Origin: Tragulus kanchil
Lineage: Eukaryota; Chordata; Mammalia; Artiodactyla; Tragulidae
Assembly (NCBI GenBank): GCA_022376925.1
Contig: JAIOJX010000032.1
Span: 170,835,979 to 170,899,978 of the forward strand
Direction: 5' to 3'
Length of the DNA: 64,000 bases
The notes under the pieces were generated by a model. It did not search any database, had not been told where the DNA came from, and saw nothing but the letters and a program-made list of their open reading frames with translations. The position numbers were made by a program, and so were the translations under genes. This document shows, in pieces, positions 46,142 to 56,765 of the stretch (position 1 is the stretch's first letter; each line of letters starts with the position of its first letter).

Positions 46142-46462
46142 GGGCTTCCCTGGTGGCCCAGTGGGTAAGGACATCACCTTGCAGTGCAAGGGGCGCCGGT
46201 TCAATCCCTGGCCTGGGAAGATCCCACGTGCCACGGAGCGGCGGGACCGATGTGTCCAATTACTGAGCCGGAGCTCTGGAGCGCATGCGCCCAGAGCCGG
46301 TGCTCTGTGACAACAGAGGCCACCGCGATGGGAGGCCCACACAGGCCAAAGAACAAAGATGGATGAAAATAGACAAAAGAAAGACCAATAGAAGCGGCCC
46401 GCCCGCTCCCCTCCCCAACTCCCCCTACCAAAAAATAATAATAAAAGCTTTAAAAAAACAAC
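46142..46462 (+). mobile_element. Family L SINE, young type
   Basis: Head 'gggcttccctggtggcccag', B box GGTTCAATCCC, body and C-rich extension, 'aataataataaaagc' tail. Copy B is 47241-47563 and differs in the C-rich run. Confidence 0.85.
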
Positions 46463-46732
46463 AACAACAAAGCTTTCAGTTTCTACTTGCTTTCTCAGAA
46501 GCCTTATTTTGAATATCCTAACAGCAATACTTAAACAAATACTCCACTGGAGGATTCCATACACAGCCACCATACCATCGATCAGCTGTTCCAGTACCAC
46601 ATTCACCATGCTCCTTGATTAAAGAGGCAAAACCTCTGAACTACTCATAAAAATTAAAAAGAACGAAGCTTTCACTCTGTCAGATGCTCTGGCTCCGTGC
46701 TCACCGTCCAGAGCACTAGAAACATCCTGCTC

Positions 46733-46872
46733 TGTGCCGTCCGACAAGCACACAGAGCCACGTGCCTGAAATGATGGGACTAGCGCAAGACAACAGAATT
46801 TTCAGTTTTACTTGACTTTAATAAATTTAAATTACACATCACTAGTGGCTACGTTACTGGCCAGCACAGCTC
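46733..46872 (+). mobile_element. MER5-like hAT DNA transposon remnant
   Basis: Ends 'ctgtgccgtccgacaagcac' and 'ctggccagcacagc' form the diverged inverted ends. The interior has 'ttgactttaataaatttaaa' and 'actagtggctacgt', as in MER5/Charlie-type elements. Confidence 0.6.
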
Positions 46873-46942
46873 AAAACAAGTTAAAAGAAAATACAGACTG
46901 AAATTTTAGAAAGATTAGTATTTTCAAAATCAGTTTTAGGGA

Positions 46943-46982
46943 CTTCCCTGGTGGTCCAGTGGCTAGGAGAGCTCCCAATGCA
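46943..46982 (+). mobile_element. CHR-1-like SINE head, cut by the junction
   Basis: First 40 bp of the element complete at 48043-48185. Confidence 0.75.
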
Positions 46983-47240
46983 AATACCAAACAAGAAAAA
47001 CCAGGAAAACACAACTGCATATAAAGATATTCCATCCTAGTAAAACTCGTAACATCTGGCATCTTAACAAAAAATACCAAACAAGCAAAGAAACAGGAAA
47101 ACACAACTCATAATGAGTAAAAAAATCAATCAACTGACACTAACTCAATTACCCTGTAGCTAAATGTATTTGAGAAGTTAGAGGAAAGGCTGAGTATGTT
47201 CAGGAGAGATGTGAAACCATCTCAATCAAACAAGGATGAG

Positions 47241-47563
47241 GGGCTTCCCTGGTGGCCCAGTGGGTAAGGACATCACCTTGCAGTGCAAGGGGCGCCGGTT
47301 CAATCCCTGGCCTGGGAAGATCCCACGTGCCACGGAGCGGCGGGACCGATGTGTCCAATTACTGAGCCGGAGCTCTGGAGCGCATGCGCCCAGAGCCGGT
47401 GCTCTGTGACAACAGAGGCCACCGCGATGGGAGGCCCACACAGGCCAAAGAACAAAGATGGATGAAAATAGACAAAAGAAAGACCAATAGAAGCGGCCCG
47501 CCCGCCCCCCTCCCTCCCCAACTCCCCCTACCAAAAAATAATAATAAAAGCTTTAAAAAAACA
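47241..47563 (+). mobile_element. Family L SINE (copy B of the 46142 element)
   Basis: Repeat through duplication 15; C-rich extension is longer than in copy A. Confidence 0.85.
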
Positions 47564-47831
47564 ACAACAACAAAGCTTTCAGTTTCTACTTGCTTTCTCA
47601 GAAGCCTTATTTTGAATATCCTAACAGCAATACTTAAACAAATACTCCACTGGAGGATTCCATACACAGCCACCATACCATCGATCAGCTGTTCCAGTAC
47701 CACATTCACCATGCTCCTTGATTAAAGAGGCAAAACCTCTGAACTACTCATAAAAATTAAAAAGAACGAAGCTTTCACTCTGTCAGATGCTCTGGCTCCG
47801 TGCTCACCGTCCAGAGCACTAGAAACATCCT

Positions 47832-47971
47832 GCTCTGTGCCGTCCGACAAGCACACAGAGCCACGTGCCTGAAATGATGGGACTAGCGCAAGACAACAGA
47901 ATTTTCAGTTTTACTTGACTTTAATAAATTTAAATTACACATCACTAGTGGCTACGTTACTGGCCAGCACA
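47832..47971 (+). mobile_element. MER5-like element (copy B)
   Basis: Repeat of 46733-46872 through duplication 15. Confidence 0.6.
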
Positions 47972-48042
47972 GCTCAAAACAAGTTAAAAGAAAATACAGA
48001 CTGAAATTTTTAGAAAGATTAGTATTTTCAAAATCAGTTTTA

Positions 48043-48185
48043 GGGACTTCCCTGGTGGTCCAGTGGCTAGGACTCTGAGCTCCCAATGCAGGGGACCTGG
48101 GTTCGATCCCTGGTCAGGGAAGTAAATCCCATATGCTGCAACTAAGACCAGTGCAAATAAATAAAAATAATCAATATATATATAA
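48043..48185 (+). mobile_element. Short CHR-1-like tRNA SINE
   Basis: Head 'gggacttccctggtggtcca', B box GGTTCGATCCC, 'ctggtcagggaagtaaatcc', AAAT tail. Target-site duplication 'aaaatcagtttta' at 48030-48042 and, with one extra base, 48186-48199. Confidence 0.85.
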
Positions 48186-48199
48186 AAAACTCAGTTTTA

Positions 48200-48583
48200 A
48201 CAGTTTAATAGTTTTAAACTTTTTACAGTTTAATATTAATTTTTAAATTAATAAACACTATAAAAACATAAACACAGAAAAACTGTTTTCAAGACTAGGC
48301 TCCAAGGATCAGTTCACCTACAACTTCTTCCTGGTTTCTTCAACCACCACCCCCGAATTAGGTGGCCCCACCACAACATGCTGGGCAGCACCCTCTGTGG
48401 ACTGTCCTCGGCCTTGTGTGGGGGAGGGAGGAGTGGGAAAGGGGAAGTAACCACTTCACAGATCTTGAGATTTTTCTCTTGGGGTGATGAAAACATTCTG
48501 GAACTAGATGTGGGGGTGGGAGTTATACAACAATGTAACTATACTGAATGCCACTAAATTATTCACTGTAAGATGGTTAATCT
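48200..48583. other. Unique stretch, nothing recognised
   Basis: AT-rich then GC-richer DNA. 'ttatacaacaatgtaactat', 'actgaatgccactaaatt' may be an L1 3'-end remnant (about 48520-48585), weak. Confidence 0.35.
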
Positions 48584-48712
48584 GGGGAATTCTCTGGCAG
48601 TCCAATGGTTAGGACTGTGCTCCTACTGCTGAGGGCCTGCGTTTGATCTCTTGTCTCCAAACTACGATCCCACAAGCAGTACAGTATGGCCAAATGAATA
48701 AACAAAACAATT
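48584..48712 (+). mobile_element. Short CHR-1-like SINE, diverged
   Basis: Head 'gaattctctggcagtccaat', B-box-like GTTTGATCTC, 'aagcagtacagtatggcc' and an A-rich end. Confidence 0.65.
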
Positions 48713-48731
48713 TTTTTCAAAAGTTGATTTT

Positions 48732-49002
48732 TTTTTTAATTTTTGGCCACTTGTATTGGTCTTTCATTTATTTATTTTCATCCATCTTTGTTCTTTGGCC
48801 CGTGTGGGCCTCCCATCGCAGTGGCCTCGCTTGTTGCAGAGCACCAGCCCTGGGCGTATGTGCTCCAGAGTGCTGGCTCGTCATTGGACACACGGGTCCA
48901 GCTGCTCCACAGCATGTGGGATTTTCCCAGGCCAGGGATCAAACCAGCTCCCCTTGCAGTGCAAGGCGGACTCTACCCACTGGACCACCAGGGAAGCCCT
49001 AA
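48732..49002 (-). mobile_element. Family L SINE, older type
   Basis: Reverse head 'ccactggaccaccagggaag', body and 'ttttggccacttgtattgg' end, without C-rich extension. Target-site duplication 'aaagttgatttt'/'aaaggttaatttt' at 48720-48731 and 49003-49014. Confidence 0.85.
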
Positions 49003-49037
49003 AAGGTTAATTTTATGCTATATGAAAGGGGAAGTAT

Positions 49038-49234
49038 TTTAGTCATTCAGTCATGTCCGACTCTTTGGGACCCCATGGACTATAGGCTCCTCTGTCCACG
49101 GGATTCTCTAGACAAGAATACTGGAGTGAGTAGCCGTTTCCTTCTCCAGGGGAATCTTCCTGACCCAGGGATCAAACCCAGGTCTCCTGCATTGCAGGCA
49201 GATTCTTCGCCATCTGAACCACCAGGGAAGCCCC
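49038..49234 (-). mobile_element. BovA2 SINE
   Basis: Reverse BovA2: 'cattcagtcatgtccgactc', 'agacaagaatactggagtg', 'ctgaaccaccagggaagccc'. Target-site duplication 'atgctatatgaaa'/'atattatatgaaa' at 49015-49027 and 49234-49246. Confidence 0.9.
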
Positions 49235-49315
49235 ATATTATATGAAATTCACCTTGGGAAAAAAAAAATGTTTTAAGACTGTATCTAAGATGTGTATCTC
49301 TAACTCATATAAGTG

Positions 49316-49372
49316 AAAAAGTGACAGTGAAGTTGCTCAGTCCTGTCTGACTTCTTTGCGACCCATGGACTA
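49316..49372 (-). mobile_element. BovA2 SINE fragment
   Basis: 'gtgaagttgctcagtcctgt', 'ctgacttctttgcgacccat': the BovA2 3' end only. Confidence 0.7.
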
Positions 49373-50010
49373 ATTCATACAAACTCATTATTAAAAAGGC
49401 AAAACAGGGGGAAAAAAACAGGGAAAACTAGCTTTTAAGTACAACTTTAAAGCTCATTTATTCCCCTTGGGTTTCCATTTTTTAGGTGAACTTGGTGCTT
49501 AATTATCAACTGTCCACTAAAAACTGCCTATTCAGGCAGTCAGTGCACACAGTGTTCTTATTAGCTGCAGAACCACATTCGGCTGTGTCAAATGAGAAGC
49601 TAAAACCTTTGGATATTTAAACAGAACTGGTGGCTCAAAACCTGAGAAAGCAGAAGCACATGACACGATGAAGACTCCAAGGACCCAAGACCCAAACGAG
49701 CCAAGTCCTACCCGATCCTTCTCACCAGCCTGCTGCCCCATCCATGCAAAGTCTGAAAGCAGACAAGCCCCAAGCCCAGAAGCTTCTGGGCCAGTGAAGC
49801 AGGGTGTGCAGCCTTCAGTGAGAGGGCGTGGTGTGAGTCAGCACAGAGTTCAAGTGAACAGAAGGTTTAGCCAACCCCCAAATCCTAATTAACCTTCTCC
49901 GACACAGATAAGGCCATCAGGGAGCATTTCCTGGTCACCAGACAAGACTGCTGAACAGGGACACCCGCAGCCAACTCCAAGTGCCCTCACTGTCAGCACG
50001 AGGCAAGCCT
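49373..50010. other. Unique stretch, nothing recognised
   Basis: Carries a minus-strand AATAAA at 49457-49462, which would be a possible poly-A signal only if the candidate exon at 50365 is real. Confidence 0.4.
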
Positions 50011-50364
50011 TGGGTTCTGGGCAGACAAAAACTAGTCTTCAGTTAACTGACACAGATCAGATCACCAACAGCAAACATCACATTTAAGTCAACCAAAATA
50101 AAGCTTACAATTTTTTGTAAGTATACTCTGGTCTTTGAAAAAGAACCAGTTCACTAGTAACACCAAGAAATCTATATGCTGGGGTTTTTTTCCAGGGTCA
50201 GGGGGAAGAGTTAGTTGATTACTGCTTCTTTTTTTTTTCGTTTGATGGGGGAGGAGGATGAGAATAACATGCAAAGGAGGAGACAATACTAACCAGATAG
50301 TTATACAGGTGAAACCAAGGGTTTTTAAAAATATTCTCTTGGATATATTAATTTATATATCTTT

Positions 50365-50424
50365 TCACATTTTATTCAAGACATGGTTCTTAAATTCATC
50401 CCATAGCTCAAATTCAATGTGAAC
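50365..50424 (-). CDS. Candidate terminal coding exon, product unknown (low confidence)
   Basis: On the minus strand a strong 3' splice site (pyrimidine-rich 'attctcccctctcccc', then 'tgtttttctgcag') ends at 50425. Reading in phase 0 gives VHIEFELWDEFKNHVLNKM followed by TGA at 50367-50365. The surrounding 1.1 kb is free of recognised repeats. I do not recognise the protein. The open frame is only 19 codons, so it could easily be chance. No donor site or neighbouring exon was found in the window. Copy B of duplication 16 repeats it at 51498-51557. Alternative: a decoy acceptor in intergenic DNA. Confidence 0.2.
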   Translation of the reverse strand, partial: VHIEFELWDEFKNHVLNKM

Positions 50425-51497
50425 CTGCAGAAAAACATATGGGGAGAGGGGAGAATAGACATTTAAATGATATAATCTCATCTGTTAAACTAAAGGGTAA
50501 CCAACATAACATGCTCCTTTAACCTTGAGTTATCCAATCGTAAAAAATCACTCCCCCTCAAAAACACAACTGTATTTTACACTCTGAAACTGGCTATTTC
50601 AACATACATGCAGGAGTTAAGAAACTTATTCTAACTCACCCCCATCAACCAAGTTAGACACCTCTCATCTCATTTGTATTTTCACTGCTCAGAAGAGGAG
50701 GAATGCAACTGGGCATAAAGCAGGCTTGGCCACCCTGCACAAACATCTCTGTAATACCTGTGACCATGTGCAAACAACTAGGCAATTGTTCCAATAAGGC
50801 ACTGCTCTAAGTGGTTTTTCTTAAAGAGGATCTCTGGCTGACTCTCCCTGAAATACACTAGACTATATTCTGTCAGCCACTTCTAAGTCATGGTATCTTA
50901 ATGGGATCCTGGTGTTTTCCTTTTCTTAGCAATATACAAAACAGTCGTGCTTCCGACAACAGACGACATCCTAGAACAGCATCTTGGAACCTTGAAGAAG
51001 GTACCAGGGTGAACCCTAACAGGAAGCCTCTCCATGCCTCTGTTTCCTCACATGGAAAATGGTGAGAACAACTTTATCTGATGTGGTTGTTGGCACTGTT
51101 ATGTTAAATTACTAGTGAAGTATCCCATCCAGTGCCAACTCTGTGGGTTCTGGGCAGACAAAAACTAGTCTTCAGTTAACTGACACAGATCAGATCACCA
51201 ACAGCAAACATCACATTTAAGTCAACCAAAATAAAGCTTACAATTTTTTGTAAGTATACTCTGGTCTTTGAAAAAGAACCAGTTCACTAGTAACACCAAG
51301 AAATCTATATGCTGGGGTTTTTTTCCAGGGTCAGGGGGAAGAGTTAGTTGATTACTGCTTCTTTTTTTTTTCGTTTGATGGGGGAGGAGGATGAGAATAA
51401 CATGCAAAGGAGGAGACAATACTAACCAGATAGTTATACAGGTGAAACCAAGGGTTTTTAAAAATATTCTCTTGGATATATTAATTTATATATCTTT

Positions 51498-51557
51498 TCA
51501 CATTTTATTCAAGACATGGTTCTTAAATTCATCCCATAGCTCAAATTCAATGTGAAC
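51498..51557 (-). CDS. Candidate terminal exon (copy B, low confidence)
   Basis: Identical repeat of 50365-50424 made by duplication 16. If the exon is real, only one of the two copies should exist. Confidence 0.15.
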   Translation of the reverse strand, partial: VHIEFELWDEFKNHVLNKM

Positions 51558-52266
51558 CTGCAGAAAAACATATGGGGAGAGGGGAGAATAGACATTTAAA
51601 TGATATAATCTCATCTGTTAAACTAAAGGGTAACCAACATAACATGCTCCTTTAACCTTGAGTTATCCAATCGTAAAAAATCACTCCCCCTCAAAAACAC
51701 AACTGTATTTTACACTCTGAAACTGGCTATTTCAACATACATGCAGGAGTTAAGAAACTTATTCTAACTCACCCCCATCAACCAAGTTAGACACCTCTCA
51801 TCTCATTTGTATTTTCACTGCTCAGAAGAGGAGGAATGCAACTGGGCATAAAGCAGGCTTGGCCACCCTGCACAAACATCTCTGTAATACCTGTGACCAT
51901 GTGCAAACAACTAGGCAATTGTTCCAATAAGGCACTGCTCTAAGTGGTTTTTCTTAAAGAGGATCTCTGGCTGACTCTCCCTGAAATACACTAGACTATA
52001 TTCTGTCAGCCACTTCTAAGTCATGGTATCTTAATGGGATCCTGGTGTTTTCCTTTTCTTAGCAATATACAAAACAGTCGTGCTTCCGACAACAGACGAC
52101 ATCCTAGAACAGCATCTTGGAACCTTGGAGAAGGTACCAGGGTGAACCCTAACAGGAAGCCTCTCCATGCCTCTGTTTCCTCACATGGAAAATGGTGAGA
52201 ACAACTTTATCTGATGTGGTTGTTGGCACTGTTATGTTAAATTACTAGTGAAGTATCCCATCCAGT

Positions 52267-52585
52267 CTGGCTCACGGCCAGCACCCCACTAACCCGGCAT
52301 CCACCACCATTCCTTCAGGGGCTTTCTGTTGTGATGCCAATGGCTCCTCCTCATCCACACACTCGGCCAACTCCGTTCTAATCAGTAACAAAGCTGTAAG
52401 ACAGCTGACTTGGGTTTTAGTCTACAGCACGTTAACCATCCATGGCAAACTAACTGACCACCGTGGAAACTAATGCTATAACTCTAACCTCTAACTGGTA
52501 TGGTGTAAGAACTAGATGTTATAGTCGGAAGAAGCAGGTCAATATGGGGTCGTCAAATGAAAAGTCTGAGTCCCCCTCTTCCTCC
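52267..52585. other. Unique stretch, nothing recognised
   Basis: About 320 bp with no recognised element. Confidence 0.4.
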
Positions 52586-52598
52586 AAGAATAAATCCC

Positions 52599-52900
52599 GG
52601 GCTTCCCTGGTGGTCCAGTGGGTAAGGACACCGCTTTGCAGCGCAAGGGGCGCCGGTTTGATCCCCGGCCTGGGAAGATCCCACGTGCCACGGAGCGGCT
52701 GGATCGATATGTCCAATTACCGAGTTGGAGCTCTGGAGCACGTGCGCCCAGAGCCGGAGCTCTGCGACAACAGAGGCCACTGCGATGGGAGGCCCACATG
52801 GGCCAAAGAACAAAGATGGATGAAACTGAATAAATGAAATACCAATAGAAGTGCCCCCACCCCGCCAAAAAAAAAAAAATTCTCTTAAAAAACAACAACA
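52599..52900 (+). mobile_element. Family L SINE, array member H1
   Basis: Head with private variants 'ccgctttgcagcgcaagg' and B box GGTTTGATCCC; body variants 'ctggatcgatatg' and 'gagccggagctctgcg'. The array 52599-53760 is bounded by the direct repeat 'aagaataaatccc' at 52586-52598 and 53761-53773, presumably the target-site duplication of the first insertion. Confidence 0.9.
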
Positions 52901-53203
52901 GGGCTTCCCCTGGTGGTCCAGTGGGTAAGGACACCGCCTTGCAGTGCAAGGGGCGCCGGTTCGAGCCCTGGCCTGGGAAGATCCCACGTGCCACGGAGCG
53001 GCTGGATCGATATGTCCAATTACCGAGTTGGAGCTCTGGAGCACGTGCGCCCAGAGCCGGAGCTCTGCGACAACAGAGGCCACTGCGATGGGAGGCCCAC
53101 ATGGGCCAAAGAACAAAGATGGATGAAACTGAATAAATGAAATACCAATAGAAGTGCCCCCACCCCGCCAAAAAAAAAAAAATTCTCTTAAAAAACAACA
53201 ACA
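52901..53203 (+). mobile_element. Family L SINE, array member H2 (chimera)
   Basis: Its first 75 bp match H3 (extra C in 'gggcttcccc', 'ccgccttgcagtgcaagg', B box GGTTCGAGCCC). The rest, including the poly-A and 'ctcttaaaaaacaacaac' tail, matches H1 with the private variants. The switch lies within the shared 'tggcctgggaagatcccacg'. Confidence 0.85.
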
Positions 53204-53493
53204 GGGCTTCCCCTGGTGGTCCAGTGGGTAAGGACACCGCCTTGCAGTGCAAGGGGCGCCGGTTCGAGCCCTGGCCTGGGAAGATCCCACGTGCCGCGGA
53301 GCGGCTGGACTGATGTGTCCAATCACCGAGCCGGAGCTCTGGAGCGCATGTGCCCAGAGCCAGTGCTCTGCAACGACAGACACCACTGCCCGCCCGCTCC
53401 CCTCCCTCCCCAACCTGACCCCCGCCCAAAGTAAATAAATAAATAAATAAATCTTTAAAACAACAACAACAACAACAACAACAAAAACAATCA
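53204..53493 (+). mobile_element. Family L SINE, array member H3
   Basis: Young type, but the body lacks the segment between 'gacaccactgcc' and the C-rich extension (a deletion of about 70 bp). Tail (AAAT)n followed by (CAA)n at 53461-53485. Confidence 0.85.
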
Positions 53494-53760
53494 GGTTTCC
53501 CTGGTGATACAGTGGGTAAAGAGTCCGCCTTGCAGTGCGGGAGGCGCCAGTTCGATCCCTGGCCCGGGAGGATTCCACATGCCACGGAGCTGCTGGACCA
53601 GGTGTGTCCAATTACGAGCCAGCGCTCTGGAGCACATGCACCCAGAGCCGGTGCTCTGCAACTAGAGAAGCCGCTGCAATGGAAGGCCCACAAAGAATAA
53701 AAGTGGATGAAAATAAATACAAAACCAGTAAAAGAGGTCAAAATTTAAAAAAAAGAAAAA
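53494..53760 (+). mobile_element. Family L SINE, array member H4 (older type)
   Basis: Head 'gtttccctggtgatacagtg', B box AGTTCGATCCC, body 'accaggtgtgtccaattacg'. No C-rich extension. Its 3' part is repeated at 54733-54870 by duplication 17. Confidence 0.85.
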
Positions 53761-54094
53761 AAGAATAAATCCCTGCATGATAGATTCCATTTAAAAAACA
53801 ACTAGATGTTAGAAATTAAGGTTGTTCAAACCATCCTGCACTATATAATCCAGGTCAATCGGTTAACAATTAGTACACCAAGTACACTGAATAAAGTTGA
53901 AACATAACAAAAAAATGTTAATTCTCAGTGACATTCATCTCAGAAACCAGGAGTCCTAGTGACAATTATTATGGGAGCTATGTACCAAGTCCAGTCTCTG
54001 ATCAGAAATATATCCAACCAAGGATATGTTTTTACTGCTTTCTGAAATTCAGTCAACTCCCATACTAGAGAGAAAAAACTCTACACATGTAACC

Positions 54095-54290
54095 CTAACA
54101 AAGGGTCAGTATCCAAATATATAAAGAACACACACAGATCCACAGGAAAAAGCGGAAAATGGCAAAAAGAAACATTCACAGAAAGAAACCAAGTACCCAA
54201 AAAAACACATAAAAGCACACTAAACCTAACCAGTAATTAGGAAAATGCCAACATAAACTATGAAAACACAGTCCTGCAGGAAGATAATAA
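54095..54290 (+). mobile_element. L1 ORF2 fragment, diverged
   Basis: 'ctaacaaagggtcagtatcc', 'aaatatataaagaacacaca' and later 'gtaattaggaaaatgcc' match the older L1 ORF2 C-terminal region in order, but with deletions. Copy B at 55204-55398. Confidence 0.5.
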
Positions 54291-54732
54291 GCCTAACTCC
54301 TTAGCGAAAACTGCGTGAAGGAATCTTCTGGGCCTGGTAGTGAAACAAGCACAAATATCTCCATGTACAGAAAGACTGTGACAACAAAACACACTGCTTC
54401 TTATAGCAGGTATGCACTGAAGTACAAGGACGTGTGCACAGGCATTCTGGCCGCCTTGAGAACCTGCCACGCAGACTTCCCTTTGAGAGAGAAAGAGCTG
54501 GGGGGAGTGCGCACGGCCGCCCAGCAGCACCTCGGGGTCCACTGCAGCGTGCGTGCCAGCGCCAGGCCAACAGCTGAACACAGCGGCTCTCGAGAGGAGA
54601 CCGGTCCTGCCCGACACACCGAGCAACAAGCCTGCTCTGGCTCCTGCGCAGTCTCGGGCTCCTGGACTCCATCATCCGTCACCCATCCTTCCGCTTTCCT
54701 TCACAGGTGTCACACCTGCATCCATCCTGAAG

Positions 54733-54870
54733 GCTCTGGAGCACATGCACCCAGAGCCGGTGCTCTGCAACTAGAGAAGCCGCTGCAATGGAAGGCCCAC
54801 AAAGAATAAAAGTGGATGAAAATAAATACAAAACCAGTAAAAGAGGTCAAAATTTAAAAAAGAAAAAGAA
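54733..54870 (+). mobile_element. Family L SINE 3' part (copy B of H4)
   Basis: Headless only because copy B of duplication 17 starts inside the SINE. Confidence 0.85.
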
Positions 54871-55203
54871 TAAATCCCTGCATGATAGATTCCATTTAAA
54901 AAACAACTAGATGTTAGAAATTAAGGTTGTTCAAACCATCCTGCACTATATAATCCAGGTCAATCGGTTAACAATTAGTACACCAAGTACACTGAATAAA
55001 GTTGAAACATAACAAAAAAATGTTAATTCTCAGTGACATTCATCTCAGAAACCAGGAGTCCTAGTGACAATTATTATGGGAGCTATGTACCAAGTCCAGT
55101 CTCTGATCAGAAATATATCCAACCAAGGATATGTTTTTACTGCTTTCTGAAATTCAGTCAACTCCCATACTAGAGAGAAAAAACTCTACACATGTAACCC
55201 TAA

Positions 55204-55398
55204 CAAAGGGTCAGTATCCAAATATATAAAGAACACACACAGATCCACAGGAAAAAGCGGAAAATGGCAAAAAGAAACATTCACAGAAAGAAACCAAGTA
55301 CCCAAAAAAACACATAAAAGCACACTAAACCTAACCAGTAATTAGGAAAATGCCAACATAAACTATGAAAACACAGTCCTGCAGGAAGATAATAAGCC
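55204..55398 (+). mobile_element. L1 ORF2 fragment (copy B)
   Basis: Repeat of 54095-54290 through duplication 17. Confidence 0.5.
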
Positions 55399-56145
55399 TA
55401 ACTCCTTAGCGAAAACTGCGTGAAGGAATCTTCTGGGCCTGGTAGTGAAACAAGCACAAATATCTCCATGTACAGAAAGACTGTGACAACAAAACACACT
55501 GCTTCTTATAGCAGGTATGCACTGAAGTACAAGGACGTGTGCACAGGCATTCTGGCCGCCTTGAGAACCTGCCACGCAGACTTCCCTTTGAGAGAGAAAG
55601 AGCTGGGGGGAGTGCGCACGGCCGCCCAGCAGCACCTCGGGGTCCACTGCAGCGTGCGTGCCAGCGCCAGGCCAACAGCTGAACACAGCGGCTCTCGAGA
55701 GGAGACCGGTCCTGCCCGACACACCGAGCAACAAGCCTGCTCTGGCTCCTGCGCAGTCTCGGGCTCCTGGACTCCATCATCCGTCACCCATCCTTCCGCT
55801 TTCCTTCACAGGTGTCACACCTGCATCCATCCTGAAGGCTCTGTGGCCTCACCTTCTTGCCTCCTGTCTGTGGCCACAGGTGTTTATACCTATGAAACTC
55901 ATGCACAAAAGTCTCACGTCCACTGAGTCGGTGACGTCATCCAACCAACTCATCCTCGGTCACCCCCTTCTCCTGCCTTCAATTTTTCCCAACTTTCCCA
56001 ACATTAGGGTCTTAGCTGGTTCTTCACATCAGGCAGCTTCAGCTTCAACATTAGTTCTTCCAGTGAATATTCAGGGTTGATTTCCTTTACGACTGACTGG
56101 TTTGATCTCCTGGCAGTACAAGGGACTCTCTCAAGAGTCTCTTCT

Positions 56146-56418
56146 ACGGCTTCCCTGGTGGTCCAGTAGGTAGGGACACCACCTTGCAGTGCAAGGGGCG
56201 CTGGTTCGATCCCTGACCTGGAAAGATCCCACATGCCGCAGAGCGGCTGGGCCCGTGTGTCCAATTACAAGCCAGCGCTCTGGAGCGCATGCATCCAGAG
56301 CCAGTGCTCTGCGATGAGAGAGGCAACTGCAATGGGAGGCCAACACCGGCCAAAGAACAAAAATGGATGAAAATGAATAGATGAAAGACCAATAGAAGTG
56401 GCCAAAAGAAAAAAAAAG
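56146..56418 (+). mobile_element. Family L SINE nested in BovB
   Basis: Head 'cttccctggtggtccagtag', B box GGTTCGATCCC, older 'gaagtggccaaaag' end. Target-site duplication 'agagtctcttct' at 56134-56145 and 56419-56430 (one mismatch). Confidence 0.9.
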
Positions 56419-56765
56419 AGAGTCTCCTCTAGCACCACAATTTGAAAGCATCAGTTCTTCAGCTCTCAGCCTAATGGTCCGACCGTCACATCCCTACATG
56501 ACTACTGGGGAAACCACAGCAAATACACTGTCGAGGTTTGCCATAGCTTTCCTTCCAAGGAGCAAGTGTCTTAATTTCATGGCTGCAGTCATTGTCCGCA
56601 GTGATGCTGGAACTCAAAAGAAGAAAATTTGTCACTGTTTCCACCTTTTCCCTTTCTATCTACCATAAAAGTGATAGGACCAGATGCCATAATCCTGTTT
56701 TTAATACTGAGTTTCAAATCAGCTTTGTCTCTCTCCTCTTTCATGCTCAACAAAAGGCTCTTCAG

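Larger units (their letters stand above)
45918..48090. repeat. Direct duplication 15 (copies 45918-46982 and 47017-48090)
   Basis: Offset 1099 bp. The linker 46983-47016 is itself a shortened, error-containing copy of 45973-46009. Copy A lacks 'ctct' 18 bp before the junction. Confidence 0.95.
50011..52266. repeat. Direct duplication 16 (copies 50011-51133 and 51144-52266)
   Basis: Offset 1133 bp, 10 bp linker. Single-copy DNA with no recognised mobile element. One isolated A/G difference (50995 versus 52128). Confidence 0.95.
53624..55843. repeat. Direct duplication 17 (copies 53624-54739 and 54733-55843)
   Basis: Period 1104-1109 bp. The copies share 'gctctgg' at the junction. Left boundary is inside SINE H4. 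The poly-A runs near 53743-53760 are shorter in copy B. Confidence 0.95.

Noticed and set aside
52539..53741. 400-codon minus-strand open frame as a protein gene
   Set aside because: It is entirely antisense SINE sequence from four tandem copies; the same peptide blocks occur at every antisense family L copy.
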